64,000 nucleotides of DNA from an uncultured Lachnospiraceae bacterium (GTDB lineage Bacteria > Bacillota > Clostridia > Lachnospirales > Lachnospiraceae): assembly GCA_910586555.1 (NCBI GenBank), contig CAJUJY010000006.1, positions 33,625-97,624 on the forward strand, written 5' to 3'. This document shows positions 1-9,683 of the stretch, piece by piece. A program made the position numbers and the translations under genes. Below the pieces are notes generated by a model. The model was not told the origin of the DNA. It did no database searches and worked only from the letters and a program-made list of their open reading frames with translations. How positions within the stretch are numbered: the stretch's first letter is position 1; the number at the start of each line of letters is the position of its first letter.

Positions 1-961
1 CTAGTATAACATTAGTCCTGTCTTTATTTATATTTACACATATACTTTTTATAAACGGGGTTTTAGTATATATTCCATTTACATCTATATTATTTATTCC
101 TGTATTAATTCCTGCTTTGCTGTTATATAAAATATTTTCCATATTTTTTTTATATATGGAAAAATCACAATCCAGAAGCTTTTCTAAAAGCCTGCCTGTT
201 TTTGGCAGGCTGTCCGCATTAATTACAAGGCAGGCCATTACCTCACCTGTTGCCTGCCCCGTTCTTATAATTATATGGCGTACTATCCCCTTATGTGTAG
301 TTTCATTATATGCAGGAATATTATTTTCTTCCATATAACTGGTTATGGCATCAAGTATTATGCTGCTACAAGGATGCTGTATTAAACAGTTCTTAAATGG
401 TATTATATTATGTGTCCTTCCTGCATAAAACCCAGTTATTATCTTTCCTTCTTTACTATAGCTTACTGGGAACTGTGCTTTATTCCTGTAATAATATGGA
501 ACTTCCATTCCAATAACAGGTTCTGCTTTTATATCTTTAAAACCACCAATCCTTTTTAAACAGTCTTCTGTTTTTTTCTTTTTATACTCAAGCTGTCTTT
601 TATACTGGCAATGCTGGAGCTGGCAGCCGCCACACTGTCTTGCAACAGGACAGGCAGGTTCTGTACGCCATTTTGATGGTTCTATTATCTCAATAAGTTT
701 TGCATAAGCATAACTTTTCTTGGTTTTCATTACTTTTATGCGTACCCTGTCCCCTGGCAGTGCATCTTTTACAAACAGGGTATATCCCTGTACTTTGCCT
801 ATTCCTTCACCATCTGTACCAAAATCTTCTATATCAAGTATTAGTTCATCATTTTTCTTAAAACTAAATACCATATCCCTGTTTTTAATACTTTCCCTGT
901 CTAAAGTCCCTGGTACACTTTTTATATTTATTATTTTGTCATTTTCCTTATTATCTGGCAT
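1..961 (-). CDS. rlmD: 23S rRNA (uracil-5-)-methyltransferase, RlmD/RumA family (3' part outside window)
   Basis: Reverse-strand frame open from the window edge to an ATG at 961, so the C-terminal catalytic part is missing here. The visible ~320 residues show an N-terminal TRAM-like beta domain (VKDALPGDRVRIKVMKTKK) and the iron-sulfur signature C-P-V-A-R-Q-C-G-G-C, with a later Cys (KNCLIQHP) as probable fourth ligand, typical of SAM-dependent m5U rRNA/tRNA methylases with a 4Fe-4S cluster. GGAGAG lies 12 nt upstream of ATG 961. An in-frame ATG at 1019 would overlap the upstream gene by 30 nt and has no clear ribosome site. The upstream nuclease gene ends 29 nt earlier, so the two are probably co-transcribed. 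Family is clear; the exact target base within the TrmA/RlmC/RlmD group is not decidable. Confidence 0.88.
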   Translation of the reverse strand, partial: MPDNKENDKIINIKSVPGTLDRESIKNRDMVFSFKKNDELILDIEDFGTDGEGIGKVQGYTLFVKDALPGDRVRIKVMKTKKSYAYAKLIEIIEPSKWRTEPACPVARQCGGCQLQHCQYKRQLEYKKKKTEDCLKRIGGFKDIKAEPVIGMEVPYYYRNKAQFPVSYSKEGKIITGFYAGRTHNIIPFKNCLIQHPCSSIILDAITSYMEENNIPAYNETTHKGIVRHIIIRTGQATGEVMACLVINADSLPKTGRLLEKLLDCDFSIYKKNMENILYNSKAGINTGINNIDVNGIYTKTPFIKSICVNINKDRTNVIL

Positions 962-989
962 ACCTGTTATTTTCTCTCCGGATATATTT

Positions 990-1958
990 TTATAATATAT
1001 TTTTACGTTTCTGCACATATCCTGTGCCTTGTCTTATATTTGAATCAACAATCCTGTTATAGCCAAGCCATTCTGTACCAGGTTCAGATTTTTCATATAT
1101 TTCTGTCATTGTTTCAAGCCTTGCATCTGCATTATCAGCAAATGACAATGCCATAGCCTCAGCAATCGCTGGTTTTTTAGGTGAACCAAACTCAAGTTCA
1201 CCATGATGTGCAAGAATACAGTGACGCAGCTCTGAAGCGAGGACTTTTGGGAACCCTGGTATTTCTTTTACTTTATTTCCTATAAGTTCTGCACCGAGGA
1301 AAATATGGCCAAGAAGCTGTCCCTCATCTGTATAATCATTAAAAGGAAATTCTGAAAGTTCATATACTTTTCCTGCATCATGGAATATAGCTGATGTTAT
1401 TAACAAGTCCCTGTCCAGTATATTATAATTATCTGCCATAAAAATACACATTTTTGTTACTGCCAATGTATGTTGTAAAAGCCCGCCAATAAAACCATGA
1501 TGTATTGATTTGGCAGCAGAATGTTTTTTAAATTTTGCAACAAAATCTTTATCCTGTATATAACATTTCTCAGTAAGCTGCTTAAAATATGGGTTTTTAA
1601 TTGAACTTATTATGCTTTTAAGTTCATTGTACATATCTTCTATATTATATTTAGATGCAGGTATATAATCCGCAGGATTATATTCACACTCCTGTGCCCT
1701 TCTTATTCTGTTTATATTTACCTGGCGTGCACCCTGGAATGATGTAACCATGCCATCAGCCATTATAAACTCCATACTTTCAAAATCTTCTATTCCATTA
1801 TTTAAATCCCAGACTTTACCATCAATAACTCCTGTCTTATCCTGCAATATTAATGAATAATACGTTTTGCCTGCCTTTGTCTTTAATATTTGTTTAGATT
1901 TACAAAGGTATATACCTAAAAATTTATTTCCCTCTTTATATTCTTCAATATATGTCAT
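990..1958 (-). CDS. 3'-5' exoribonuclease YhaM-like (OB-fold + HD domain)
   Basis: About 322 residues. N-terminal OB-fold nucleic-acid-binding region (YYSLILQDKTGVIDGKVWD), then an HD phosphohydrolase domain with HHGFIGGLLQHTL, AIFHDAGKV (the HD pair) and a downstream HHGELEFGSPKKP segment. This domain order is that of YhaM/CBF1-type 3'-5' exonucleases acting on RNA and ssDNA in Firmicutes. The open frame continues to 2072, but the extension (a hydrophobic stretch) is not family-like. AAAGGAG near 1999 favours either GTG 1979 or ATG 1958; I use ATG 1958. It lies directly upstream of the rRNA methylase gene on the same strand. Confidence 0.85.
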   Translation of the reverse strand: MTYIEEYKEGNKFLGIYLCKSKQILKTKAGKTYYSLILQDKTGVIDGKVWDLNNGIEDFESMEFIMADGMVTSFQGARQVNINRIRRAQECEYNPADYIPASKYNIEDMYNELKSIISSIKNPYFKQLTEKCYIQDKDFVAKFKKHSAAKSIHHGFIGGLLQHTLAVTKMCIFMADNYNILDRDLLITSAIFHDAGKVYELSEFPFNDYTDEGQLLGHIFLGAELIGNKVKEIPGFPKVLASELRHCILAHHGELEFGSPKKPAIAEAMALSFADNADARLETMTEIYEKSEPGTEWLGYNRIVDSNIRQGTGYVQKRKNIL

Positions 1959-2072
1959 TTTCCTGAAACGGGGCAGCACTGCTGCCTGGCTCTCCTTTCT
2001 TTTATACAAACATAATATCATAACAGATAAACAATATAAGATTATAATATCATATTTATATATGCTTAACAA

Positions 2073-2493
2073 GCTAAATAAGGCCTTTTACACGTCCATT
2101 TCATAATTTTTTTACTATACAAGGATAAAAGCAATGCCCTTTTCCATATATGACAGAAAACTTTTGGTAATATAGCACAATACTATTAATTCCAAGGTTT
2201 CTTAAACACTTATATTGCAGCATATAATGTTTTGTATTATAATGTACATGGAAATATTAATTATGTATTTTAGCAATATAATTAAGGAAACTTGATTAAT
2301 AAGGTTAAAATTAACTATTTTAAATCCAGGACATAAGTTATTACTAAATACTATCCAGGAACATAATTACAAGCTAAACAATATTATTAATGGATGGTAC
2401 CTGATAATTATTTTAGCTGAAGGTAAATTCTAAAATTATATATTAAAGAAAGGAGAGGGCAATTCCTCCCCGTTTATAGAATTGGGAGTATCC
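2073..2493. other. AT-rich intergenic region, no recognised feature
   Basis: About 420 bases between two divergently oriented genes. It is very AT-rich with scattered TATAAT-like words. The only clear signal is a strong AAAGGAGAGGG near 2448-2460, which lies too far from the MurG start to serve it obviously. No tRNA, riboswitch or convincing small ORF was seen. Confidence 0.5.
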
Positions 2494-2508
2494 TTGCCCT
2501 ATTTTAAG

Positions 2509-3585
2509 ATGAAAAAAATTGTTTTAACCGGGGGCGGTACTGCTGGCCATGTCACACCAAATATTGCACTATTACCTGCATTGAAAAAAGAAGGATATGA
2601 AATACATTATATTGGTTCTTATGATGGTATTGAAAAGAAGCTTATTGAAGAACTGGGTATACCTTATTATGGAATTTCCAGTGGAAAGTTACGCAGATAT
2701 ATAGATCTTAAAAACCTTAGTGATCCATTTAAAGTTATAAAAGGCCTTGCACAAGCAAGGCACATTCTTGGAAAAATTAAACCTGATGTTGTATTCTCAA
2801 AAGGCGGTTTTGTAGCTGTACCCGTTGTACTTGCTGCTAAATCAAGAAGGATACCATGTATTATACATGAATCTGACATGACACCAGGGCTTGCCAATAA
2901 AATATGCATACCATGCGCCATAAGGGTGTGTACAAATTTTCCTGAAACATTAAAATACCTGCCTCCTGAAAAAGCAGTGCTTACAGGTTCACCTATAAGG
3001 GAAGACCTTTTTCATGGTGACAAAGAAAAAGGTCTTTCATTCTGTGGCTTTGACAATACAAAACCAGTAATTCTTGTAGTAGGCGGAAGCCTTGGTGCAG
3101 TTGCTGTAAATACTGCCATGCGCCGTCTTCTTCCAAAACTTTTAGGAAAGTTCCAGGTTATACACCTTTGTGGCAAAGAAAAACTTGACCATTCACTAGA
3201 CAATACAAATGGTTATGCACAGTTTGAATATATAAATGAAGAATTAAGCAGCCTTATGGCAGCGGCTGACATAATAGTTTCAAGGGCAGGGGCTAATGCA
3301 ATATGTGAAATACTTGCCCTGCGCAAACCAAATATACTTATACCACTTTCTGCAAAGGCAAGCCGCGGCGACCAGATACTTAATGCTGCTTCATTTGAAA
3401 AACAGGGATATAGCATAGTTATACAGGAAGAAGATGTAACAAGTGAAAATTTATATGACGCAATACTTAAAGCATATAATAATAAAGAAACATATATTAA
3501 AGCCATGAAACAAAGCAGGCTTAACAATTCCATTGAAAAGATTACCGGACTTATAAATGAAGCTGCCAGCCGCAAACATAAATAG
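2509..3585 (+). CDS. murG: MurG, UDP-GlcNAc:undecaprenyl-PP-MurNAc-pentapeptide GlcNAc transferase
   Basis: About 358 residues, full length for the family. Begins MKKIVLTGGGTAGHVTPN, the MurG glycine-rich N-terminus; then FSKGGFVAVPVVLAA, IIHESDMTPGLANK (lipid I-binding region) and the C-terminal donor-binding SRAGANAICEI. Converts lipid I to lipid II at the inner face of the membrane. It stands alone, not in a dcw cell-wall cluster. Start: ATG 2509 matches the family N-terminus, but the nearest Shine-Dalgarno (GGGAG, 2484-2488) is better spaced for TTG 2494, which would add five residues; TTG 2482 overlaps the ribosome site and is unlikely. Confidence 0.92.
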   Translation: MKKIVLTGGGTAGHVTPNIALLPALKKEGYEIHYIGSYDGIEKKLIEELGIPYYGISSGKLRRYIDLKNLSDPFKVIKGLAQARHILGKIKPDVVFSKGGFVAVPVVLAAKSRRIPCIIHESDMTPGLANKICIPCAIRVCTNFPETLKYLPPEKAVLTGSPIREDLFHGDKEKGLSFCGFDNTKPVILVVGGSLGAVAVNTAMRRLLPKLLGKFQVIHLCGKEKLDHSLDNTNGYAQFEYINEELSSLMAAADIIVSRAGANAICEILALRKPNILIPLSAKASRGDQILNAASFEKQGYSIVIQEEDVTSENLYDAILKAYNNKETYIKAMKQSRLNNSIEKITGLINEAASRKHK

Positions 3586-3599
3586 AATGGAGGATTATT

Positions 3600-3776
3600 A
3601 TGAAACTGCCACAAGATCCTGTAATACTTCTAAGTTATATAAATACACAGCTCCGTGACTTTTACCCGTCACTTAATGACCTGTGCAAATCACTATGTAT
3701 AGAAGAAACACATGTCACTAAGAAACTTCTGTCTATTGGGTATAAATACAATAACGAACTTAATAAATTTATATAA
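3600..3776 (+). CDS. DUF4250 family small protein
   Basis: 58 residues, starting MKLPQDPVILLSYINTQLRDFY and containing NDLCKSL and LLSIGYKYNNELNKF, which match the short DUF4250 family I know from Clostridia. Ribosome site GGAGG is 6 nt upstream of the ATG. It starts 14 nt after murG on the same strand and is probably in the same transcript. No function is known; the fold looks helical with no membrane segment. Confidence 0.85.
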   Translation: MKLPQDPVILLSYINTQLRDFYPSLNDLCKSLCIEETHVTKKLLSIGYKYNNELNKFI

Positions 3777-3824
3777 AATGTTATACCAGGGTATCCTGGG
3801 AACACATTAACCATTTTTATATGG

Positions 3825-4289
3825 TTATAATGTTATAACACTTCCTGTTATATCCCTTGATACCCACATGGACATTCCAGGCCCGTGGTTGCCATATGGC
3901 CTTGTGTGGAATCCAAAGCGTTCATAAAAACTCTCCCTCCCATACGCTGCCATCAGGCTTACCATAACAGTTTCCCCATCAAGAACATCTTTTCTTATAT
4001 AATCAAGTACCCTGCTTATAAGTTCTGTACCAATATGGAAACCCTGGTAATCAGGGTGTACAATAACATCAGTAATAAAATATGTATATCCCCCGTCACT
4101 TACTATTCTTGCCATGCCGGCAGGATTTTGGCCGCACATGGCAACACATAAGTAAAATGAATTATTAATTGCTATTGCTGCCCTTTTTTCTGTTACCTTA
4201 ATCCAGCTAACCGCCTTTCTTAACGCATTGTAATCATCTACTGATATATTGTTTGTATATACTATCCCGCCTGGCGGCATGCTTTTCAT
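3825..4289 (-). CDS. GNAT family N-acetyltransferase
   Basis: About 154 residues. The acetyl-CoA-binding motif A is seen in ITDVIVHPDYQGFHIGTELISRVLDYI, and the C-terminal YERFGFHTRP strand-helix is typical of GNAT enzymes; substrate not predictable. The frame extends to 4322, but the ATG at 4289 (MKSMPPGG) follows a GGGGG ribosome site and sits at the end of a pseudoknot leader (4306-4357) shared with seven other genes here, so I choose that start. Stands alone between convergent and co-directional neighbours. Confidence 0.85.
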   Translation of the reverse strand: MKSMPPGGIVYTNNISVDDYNALRKAVSWIKVTEKRAAIAINNSFYLCVAMCGQNPAGMARIVSDGGYTYFITDVIVHPDYQGFHIGTELISRVLDYIRKDVLDGETVMVSLMAAYGRESFYERFGFHTRPYGNHGPGMSMWVSRDITGSVITL

Positions 4290-4305
4290 ATTAACCCCCG
4301 TTCCT

Positions 4306-4357
4306 GCACTGCCTCTGTGCATAAAAAGCTTTGTGCAGGCAGTGCATAAAACACAAA
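4306..4357 (-). promoter_or_regulatory. H-type pseudoknot leader of the acetyltransferase gene
   Basis: Read on the minus strand: stem P1 TTTGTG (4357-4352) pairs with CACAAA (4335-4330). The loop strand GCACTGCC (4345-4338) pairs with GGCAGTGC (4313-4306), which is followed by AGGAACGGGGG and the ATG at 4289. Same architecture as the leaders at 15880, 20372, 25807, 28785, 53547 and 58042. Structure inferred by hand pairing. Confidence 0.6.
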
Positions 4358-4370
4358 TGCTAAATTAATT

Positions 4371-6128
4371 TTATAATTTAAATATTGCTACACTTTTTTG
4401 CAGTTCATCTGACAAACCCTGCAAGTTTCCTGCTGAAACAGCCAGGGTATTAATTGTAGAATTAAGCTCCTGTACAGAAGTTGCTGTTTCCTCAGCAGCA
4501 GAAGCATTTTCCTCTGAAACTGAAGAAAGATTTGCAATAATTTGTAATACATTTGTTTTTTCTTTATCACATGCATCTGTCTTAATCCTTATATCCCCTG
4601 CTTCCTCACGTGATCTGTCAATACCTGTATGGACATTGGCAAACTGCTGCCTTGTCTGTTCAAACTTTTCCTGCTGTTTATTTACAATGCTTCTTACCTC
4701 ATTCATAACATTAACAGTATTTTTAGAATCATCTAAAAGCTCATTAATAGTTTCTGCTATGCTTCCAGCAGATTCATTTGACTGCTCTGCAAGTTTTTGT
4801 ATCTGCCCTGCAACAACTGCAAACCCGCGTCCAAGTTCACCTGCCCTTGCTGCCTCAATAGATGCATTAAGTGATAAAAGATTGGTTTCCTCTGCAATAG
4901 AAGTAATAAGCTGTATTGCATCACTAATCCTTGCTGCGGATTCATTTGTAGCATTTACCCTGTCATCTATCCTTTCAATCGCATCCATTGTCGCATTGTT
5001 AGATTCTGCAAGCCCGTTTATAATAACCATGGCATCATCACCATTCTCTTTCATTTCCCCAGATATACTGTCAAGATTATGCACAGAACCAACTATGCCT
5101 CCAATCATTTCACCTATGGCATCAATCCTTGCAGAAGCACCTTCTACATCATCTGCCTGTGAAATAACACCCTTAGTAATGCCATCTACAGACTGCTCCA
5201 GTTCGCCTGCTGTAATGCTTGTCTGTGAAGCCATATTACTTAATTCATTTCCTTCCTTTTTCAAAACATCAACCGAATTTTTAATATTGGATACTACATC
5301 TGTAAGTTCCTGCTGCATCTTATGGACACTCCTCATCATATCACCAAGCTCGTCACCCCTTTTAAGGCCCCTTTTATCAACTGGTTCATTAAGGATACCC
5401 ATGGCAATTTTAGAAACCGCATTTTCTGCGGCAACAATCCCGCTTTTTATCCCTATTGTAACAAGTGAAATTAATATAATAGATATTACTAATATCATAA
5501 TCCAGGCTACAATAACCGACTGGACTTTTGAAGCTACAAAAGATTCAACACTATCTGCCGGCTGCCCTACAAAATACATTCCGATTATGCTGCCACTGGA
5601 ATTATACATTGGCATATAACATGCATAATAATTTACATGGTTTACAACAATATTGTTTAAATGTACAATTTCCCCTTTGCCTGTAACACTGTTATATACC
5701 TCTGGATCAGCAGTTGTACCTAAAATCCTTTCTCCTGTTTCATCACTTATAAGTGTTGTTGCATACCTTACATCGCCATAAAATAATGTAACTTCCTTAT
5801 CATTCCCTTCTGTAAAACTATCAATAAGCCTTTCATTTTCTGTAACATTAAGCTCCCCCTTCATAAGTTCACCATTTCCAGATAATGAATAATCACCTTC
5901 ATCAATAGCTGTGTAGGCAGCATTAACACTTGTTGTTATAGCTTCAAGTGAAGCAAAAACCTCCTCCTGCATCCCTTCCCTTATACCCCTGATTCCAACA
6001 ACAGTAAGGACAATTCCCATAATCAAAGTAGGGAATATAGATATTCCCAGTATTTTGCCTGACAAAGATAAGCCATGCCTCCTTTTTCTGTCTTGTCCAT
6101 TTTTCGTGTTTGTCCCCATTCCATTCAT
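4371..6128 (-). CDS. Methyl-accepting chemotaxis protein
   Basis: 585 residues. Transmembrane helix 1 at about 25-46, an extracellular Cache-like sensor domain (~47-205; contains [14 protein letters not shown] and [16 protein letters not shown]), transmembrane helix 2 at ~206-230, a HAMP region, then a long coiled-coil signalling domain with the conserved hairpin [25 protein letters not shown] lies 8 nt upstream of ATG 6128. Membrane receptor that would signal to CheA/CheW; no chemotaxis partner is encoded nearby and the ligand cannot be predicted. The end falls close to the acetyltransferase leader. Confidence 0.95.
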   Translation of the reverse strand: MNGMGTNTKNGQDRKRRHGLSLSGKILGISIFPTLIMGIVLTVVGIRGIREGMQEEVFASLEAITTSVNAAYTAIDEGDYSLSGNGELMKGELNVTENERLIDSFTEGNDKEVTLFYGDVRYATTLISDETGERILGTTADPEVYNSVTGKGEIVHLNNIVVNHVNYYACYMPMYNSSGSIIGMYFVGQPADSVESFVASKVQSVIVAWIMILVISIILISLVTIGIKSGIVAAENAVSKIAMGILNEPVDKRGLKRGDELGDMMRSVHKMQQELTDVVSNIKNSVDVLKKEGNELSNMASQTSITAGELEQSVDGITKGVISQADDVEGASARIDAIGEMIGGIVGSVHNLDSISGEMKENGDDAMVIINGLAESNNATMDAIERIDDRVNATNESAARISDAIQLITSIAEETNLLSLNASIEAARAGELGRGFAVVAGQIQKLAEQSNESAGSIAETINELLDDSKNTVNVMNEVRSIVNKQQEKFEQTRQQFANVHTGIDRSREEAGDIRIKTDACDKEKTNVLQIIANLSSVSEENASAAEETATSVQELNSTINTLAVSAGNLQGLSDELQKSVAIFKL

Positions 6129-6383
6129 GAATTAACCTCCAATTATTAGATTATTGCATAAACCCAGTACAGACGCATATATTTATTATATCATTGATGC
6201 GGCACAAAATCTATTATTTTCGTATATTTTTACGTCTATAATGCAAGATTTATATTGTTCCATAGCTGCCAGTGGAATTTTATACTGCCAGAAACCAGCC
6301 AGCCCTTATAAACCAGGTGCAGCGCTTAAAAAACATGCCTTTCAATGGCTATATACCCGCAATTATAGAAATGGAGGTTTTTA

Positions 6384-7985
6384 ATGGAACTTGTAACACA
6401 TACAATACAAACAAATGAATTAAAATGCAGAAGCAATATACAGGCCACCCTTGAAGATGATATGAATGTGCCTGATACAAAACCTGATATTGAGAAACTT
6501 GTTAAGACCCAGGGAAAAATACAGATAACTGATATAAACCCTTCTGATGGAAAAGTAAACATACGTGGCAACCTTTCATTTTCACTTTTATATTCAAGTA
6601 ATGATGATATACGTCCAATACATAATATAAAAGGACAAATTCCTTTTAATGAACAAGTTAATATGGATAGTGTAACTGCTACTGATGATGTATTTTGCCA
6701 TTTTGAATTAGAAGACTGCCAGGCAAGCCTTATTAATTCAAGGAAGGTAAGCATACGTGCAATTTTAAGCCTGGACTGCTGCCAGAATGAACAGAAAAAT
6801 ATTACTATAGGTACAGATATTATATCAGAAGATGCAGCAAGGGCAGGAATGGAGGAATCTGTTCCGCCTGAGGGACTTAATAAAAAGTTTAATACAGTTT
6901 CATATACACAGCTTGCACTCCAAAAAAATGATATATTCAGGATAAGTGATGAAGCAGTCCTGCCTAAAGGCAAACCTGCTATTGACACCCTTTTATACTA
7001 TGAAATAACACCACAGAATGTACAGACAAGGATTGTAGAAGATGGTATACGTATTATAGGTGACATGCTGCTTTTTGCACTTTATACCCCTGAAATAGAA
7101 GAACGCCGGCTTGAATATATTGAAACTGAAATACCATTTGACGGGGTTATTAATTGTAATGGCTGTAGTGAAAATATGATACCTGATATAGAAATTACAG
7201 TTTCTTCAAGGGAAGCTTCTGCAAAGCCTGATGAAGACGGTGAAAACAGGATTCTTGATGTTGAGCTTATCTTAAAATTACAGATGAAATTTTATGAAGA
7301 TTATGAAATGCAAGTACTTGATGATGCATATTCTACTTCATGTGATTTACAGCTTGCCAGGGAAAATATTAACTATGAAAAACTTTTAATGAAAAACCAG
7401 AGCAGTGTACGGATTTCTGACCATATTAATATAAACAATAGTGACAATATACTGCAAATATGCAGCAGCAGCGGCACAATACAGATTGATGAACAGGAAA
7501 TAACAGAAGACGGCATACAGATAGAAGGTGCTGTAACGCTTGATATACTTTATATAACTGATAATGATGACAGGCCTTTAGGTATGACAAAAGGGGTTAT
7601 ACCGTTCAGCCACCTTGTAGAAATAAAAGGCATATCTGATGAAGATTCTTATGAATTACAATCTGATATAAACCAGATAAATTTAATAATGATTGATAAA
7701 GAAGAAGTAGAAGCAAAAATTACCATTTCAATATGTGCCCTTGTATTTACCAGCAAAAACCAGGATGCTATAACAGGAATAACAGAAAGTCCCCTTGACT
7801 TGCAGAAATTCAATGATATGCCAGGACTTGCTGGTTTTATAGCAGGTGATAATGATACTTTATGGGATATTGCCAAAGAGTATAATACAACCCCGGAAAG
7901 CATTATGGAACTAAACGGCTTAACAAATAACCAGATACATAAAGGTGACCGTCTTCTGCTTATGAAAATAGTTGACGGGATATAA
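6384..7985 (+). CDS. SipL-like spore morphogenesis protein (DUF3794/SPOCS repeats + LysM)
   Basis: 533 residues. Repeated DUF3794-type segments, each with the phrase I-P-F near V-D/N-G (QIPFNEQVNM, EIPFDGVINC, VIPFSHLVEI), followed by a C-terminal LysM domain (~485-530; DTLWDIAKEYNTTPESIMELN). SipL of C. difficile has this architecture and links SpoIVA to the spore coat in the mother cell. Ribosome site GGAGG 6 nt upstream of the ATG. No signal peptide, which fits a mother-cell cytosolic protein. Identity as the functional SipL is an inference from domain order. Confidence 0.85.
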   Translation: MELVTHTIQTNELKCRSNIQATLEDDMNVPDTKPDIEKLVKTQGKIQITDINPSDGKVNIRGNLSFSLLYSSNDDIRPIHNIKGQIPFNEQVNMDSVTATDDVFCHFELEDCQASLINSRKVSIRAILSLDCCQNEQKNITIGTDIISEDAARAGMEESVPPEGLNKKFNTVSYTQLALQKNDIFRISDEAVLPKGKPAIDTLLYYEITPQNVQTRIVEDGIRIIGDMLLFALYTPEIEERRLEYIETEIPFDGVINCNGCSENMIPDIEITVSSREASAKPDEDGENRILDVELILKLQMKFYEDYEMQVLDDAYSTSCDLQLARENINYEKLLMKNQSSVRISDHININNSDNILQICSSSGTIQIDEQEITEDGIQIEGAVTLDILYITDNDDRPLGMTKGVIPFSHLVEIKGISDEDSYELQSDINQINLIMIDKEEVEAKITISICALVFTSKNQDAITGITESPLDLQKFNDMPGLAGFIAGDNDTLWDIAKEYNTTPESIMELNGLTNNQIHKGDRLLLMKIVDGI

Positions 7986-7993
7986 TAAATGCA

Positions 7994-8036
7994 GCGTGCG
8001 GATATAATTTCCTGCCAGCATAGCTGGCCCGCACGC
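7994..8036. terminator. Two-tier hairpin between convergent genes
   Basis: GCGTGCGG (7994-8001) pairs with CCGCACGC (8029-8036), enclosing a second perfect hairpin GCCAGC-ATA-GCTGGC (8014-8028). It lies between the convergent ends of the SipL-like gene and ilvE. There is no clear U tract on either strand, so it may act as a bidirectional transcript end or mRNA 3' stabiliser rather than a classic terminator. Confidence 0.5.
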
Positions 8037-8061
8037 CACATAATTTGTATGTTTACTGCAA

Positions 8062-9090
8062 TTATTCTTTTATAACTTTAATCCAGCCTTCTGGGGCTTC
8101 TATGCTGCCCATCTGTATACCTGTAAGTGTGTTATACAGTTTCTTTGTAACAGGCCCCATATCCTCCATTCCAGAAGGAAAGCAGATTTCACCGCCACTA
8201 TAAGCAATCTTCCCTACAGGTGAAATAACTGCTGCTGTACCACAAAGCCCACACTCTGCAAAGTCTTTTACTTCATCAAAATATACTTCCCGCTCTTCAA
8301 CTTCAAGCCCAAGATAATCTTTAGCTACTGCCATAAGGGAACGGCGTGTTATTGATGGAAGAATACTATCTGACTTTGGTGTTACCACTTTATTGTCCTT
8401 TGTAATAAAAATAAAGTTTGCACCACCTGTTTCTTCAACCTTTGTACGTGTAGCAGCATCAAGGTACATGTTTTCATCAAACCCTTTATTATGTGCATCT
8501 ACTATTGCATGAAGGCTCATTGCATAATTAAGCCCTGCTTTAATATGTCCTGTGCCATGAGGGGCTGCCCTGTCAAAATCACTTACACGTATTACAATAG
8601 GCTTTGCACCGCCCTTAAAATATGGGCCTACTGGTGTAGTAAATATCCTGAACTGGTATTCATTTGCAGGCTTAACACCAATTACTGCATCACTTCCAAA
8701 CATGTAAGGCCTTATATATAATGTTGCACCTGAACCAAACGGAGGCACATAACCAATATTTGCTTCAACAGTTTTTACTACTGCATCAATAAAACGTTCT
8801 TTAGGAAACCTGGGCATCTCTAAACGTGCCGCAGAATCCATAAGCCTTTCTGCATTCAGGTCTGGCCGGAAACAGACTACTTTGCCATCTTGTGTTGTAT
8901 ATGCTTTCAGTCCCTCAAAAATTGTCTGTGCATACTGAAGGACACATGCACATTCACTAATTGTAATGGTATCATCTTCTATAAGTGCGCCATTGTCCCA
9001 TGCACCATTCTTATAATTTGATACATACCTTTTGTCTGTCTTCATATAACCAAATCCAATATTACTCCAGTCGATGTCTTTCTTTGCCAT
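8062..9090 (-). CDS. ilvE: Branched-chain amino acid aminotransferase
   Basis: About 342 residues, class IV PLP fold. FGYMKTDKRYVSNYKNGAWD at the N-terminus, YIRPYMFGSD, the PLP-lysine region GHIKAGLNYAMSLHA and TKVEETGGANFIFI are all typical of BCAT type II enzymes. Transfers amino groups between Leu/Ile/Val and 2-oxoglutarate. ATG 9090 has GGAG six nt upstream. The open frame extends in frame to an ATG at 9159, but that extension lies inside a folded leader. Monocistronic by appearance, with its own promoter at 9191-9219. Confidence 0.93.
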   Translation of the reverse strand: MAKKDIDWSNIGFGYMKTDKRYVSNYKNGAWDNGALIEDDTITISECACVLQYAQTIFEGLKAYTTQDGKVVCFRPDLNAERLMDSAARLEMPRFPKERFIDAVVKTVEANIGYVPPFGSGATLYIRPYMFGSDAVIGVKPANEYQFRIFTTPVGPYFKGGAKPIVIRVSDFDRAAPHGTGHIKAGLNYAMSLHAIVDAHNKGFDENMYLDAATRTKVEETGGANFIFITKDNKVVTPKSDSILPSITRRSLMAVAKDYLGLEVEEREVYFDEVKDFAECGLCGTAAVISPVGKIAYSGGEICFPSGMEDMGPVTKKLYNTLTGIQMGSIEAPEGWIKVIKE

Positions 9091-9111
9091 ATCAGTCTCC
9101 ATTCCGCCACT

Positions 9112-9165
9112 GGCGCTGGTGACACAAATCGTAACAAAAACAAGATGTGCGCCTTCCATCGTGTT
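9112..9165 (-). promoter_or_regulatory. Variant pseudoknot leader of ilvE
   Basis: Minus strand: P1 is AACA-C-GATG (9165-9157) with CATC-T-TGTT (9147-9139), one mismatch. The loop GGCGC (9153-9149) pairs with GCGCC (9116-9112). A competing short hairpin CGCC-AGT-GGCG (9115-9105) uses part of the same strand, and GGAATGGAG follows. Weaker and longer-spaced than the other members of this leader family. Confidence 0.4.
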
Positions 9166-9190
9166 GTATTTTCCAGCTAATACATATTAG

Positions 9191-9219
9191 ATTTTACATC
9201 TTGTCCTATATGGTGTCAA
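9191..9219 (-). promoter_or_regulatory. Sigma-A-type promoter of ilvE
   Basis: On the minus strand TTGACA (9219-9214), 17-nt spacer, TAAAAT (9196-9191). Transcription would begin near 9184, giving a leader of about 94 nt before ATG 9090. Confidence 0.75.
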
Positions 9220-9245
9220 GTTATTATATTTAACTTTATTCATCT

Positions 9246-9683
9246 TTAAGTTAAATCACTTTCAATCATATTAACCCTTCTGACATGGCGCTCTTCATTT
9301 GAAAACTCTGTTTCAAGAAATGTATCTACAATCTTTAATGCATGTCCTGGCCCTATTACCCTTGCACCCATTGCAAGAATATTAGCATCATTATGTTCCC
9401 TTGTAGCCTGTGCACTAAATACATCATGGCATAATGCAGCACGTATTCCCTTTACTTTATTGGCAGCAATAGATATCCCTATACCTGTCCCGCATATAAG
9501 TATTCCTTTGTCACATTCACCTGATACAACTGCATTAGCTACTTTTTTTGCATAGACTGGATAATCACATGATTTCTCATCATAACTTCCATAATCCTTA
9601 TATTCTATGCCTTTCTCCTGTAAATGTTTAATAACCTCCTGTTTAAGCCCATAACCTCCCTGGTCACTGCCTAATGCTATCAT
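9246..9683 (-). CDS. rpiB: Ribose-5-phosphate isomerase B
   Basis: 145 residues, usual family length. Starts MIALGSDQGGYGLKQEV; CGTGIGISIAANK carries the catalytic Cys region and DVFSAQATREHNDAN the His/Arg/Asn phosphate-binding segment. Interconverts ribose 5-phosphate and ribulose 5-phosphate. Its start lies 20 nt inside the end of the LMW phosphatase gene, with GAAGGAGGAG as ribosome site, so the two are translationally coupled. Cluster order tsaC-phosphatase-rpiB is common in Firmicutes. Confidence 0.94.
   Translation of the reverse strand: MIALGSDQGGYGLKQEVIKHLQEKGIEYKDYGSYDEKSCDYPVYAKKVANAVVSGECDKGILICGTGIGISIAANKVKGIRAALCHDVFSAQATREHNDANILAMGARVIGPGHALKIVDTFLETEFSNEERHVRRVNMIESDLT

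Noticed and set aside
4636..5619. Plus-strand frame of 327 codons
   Set aside because: Complement of the chemoreceptor signalling domain; the minus-strand protein has clear family motifs.
9091..9184. T-box leader for ilvE
   Set aside because: The leader is under 100 nt and lacks the T-box sequence and specifier-loop layout.
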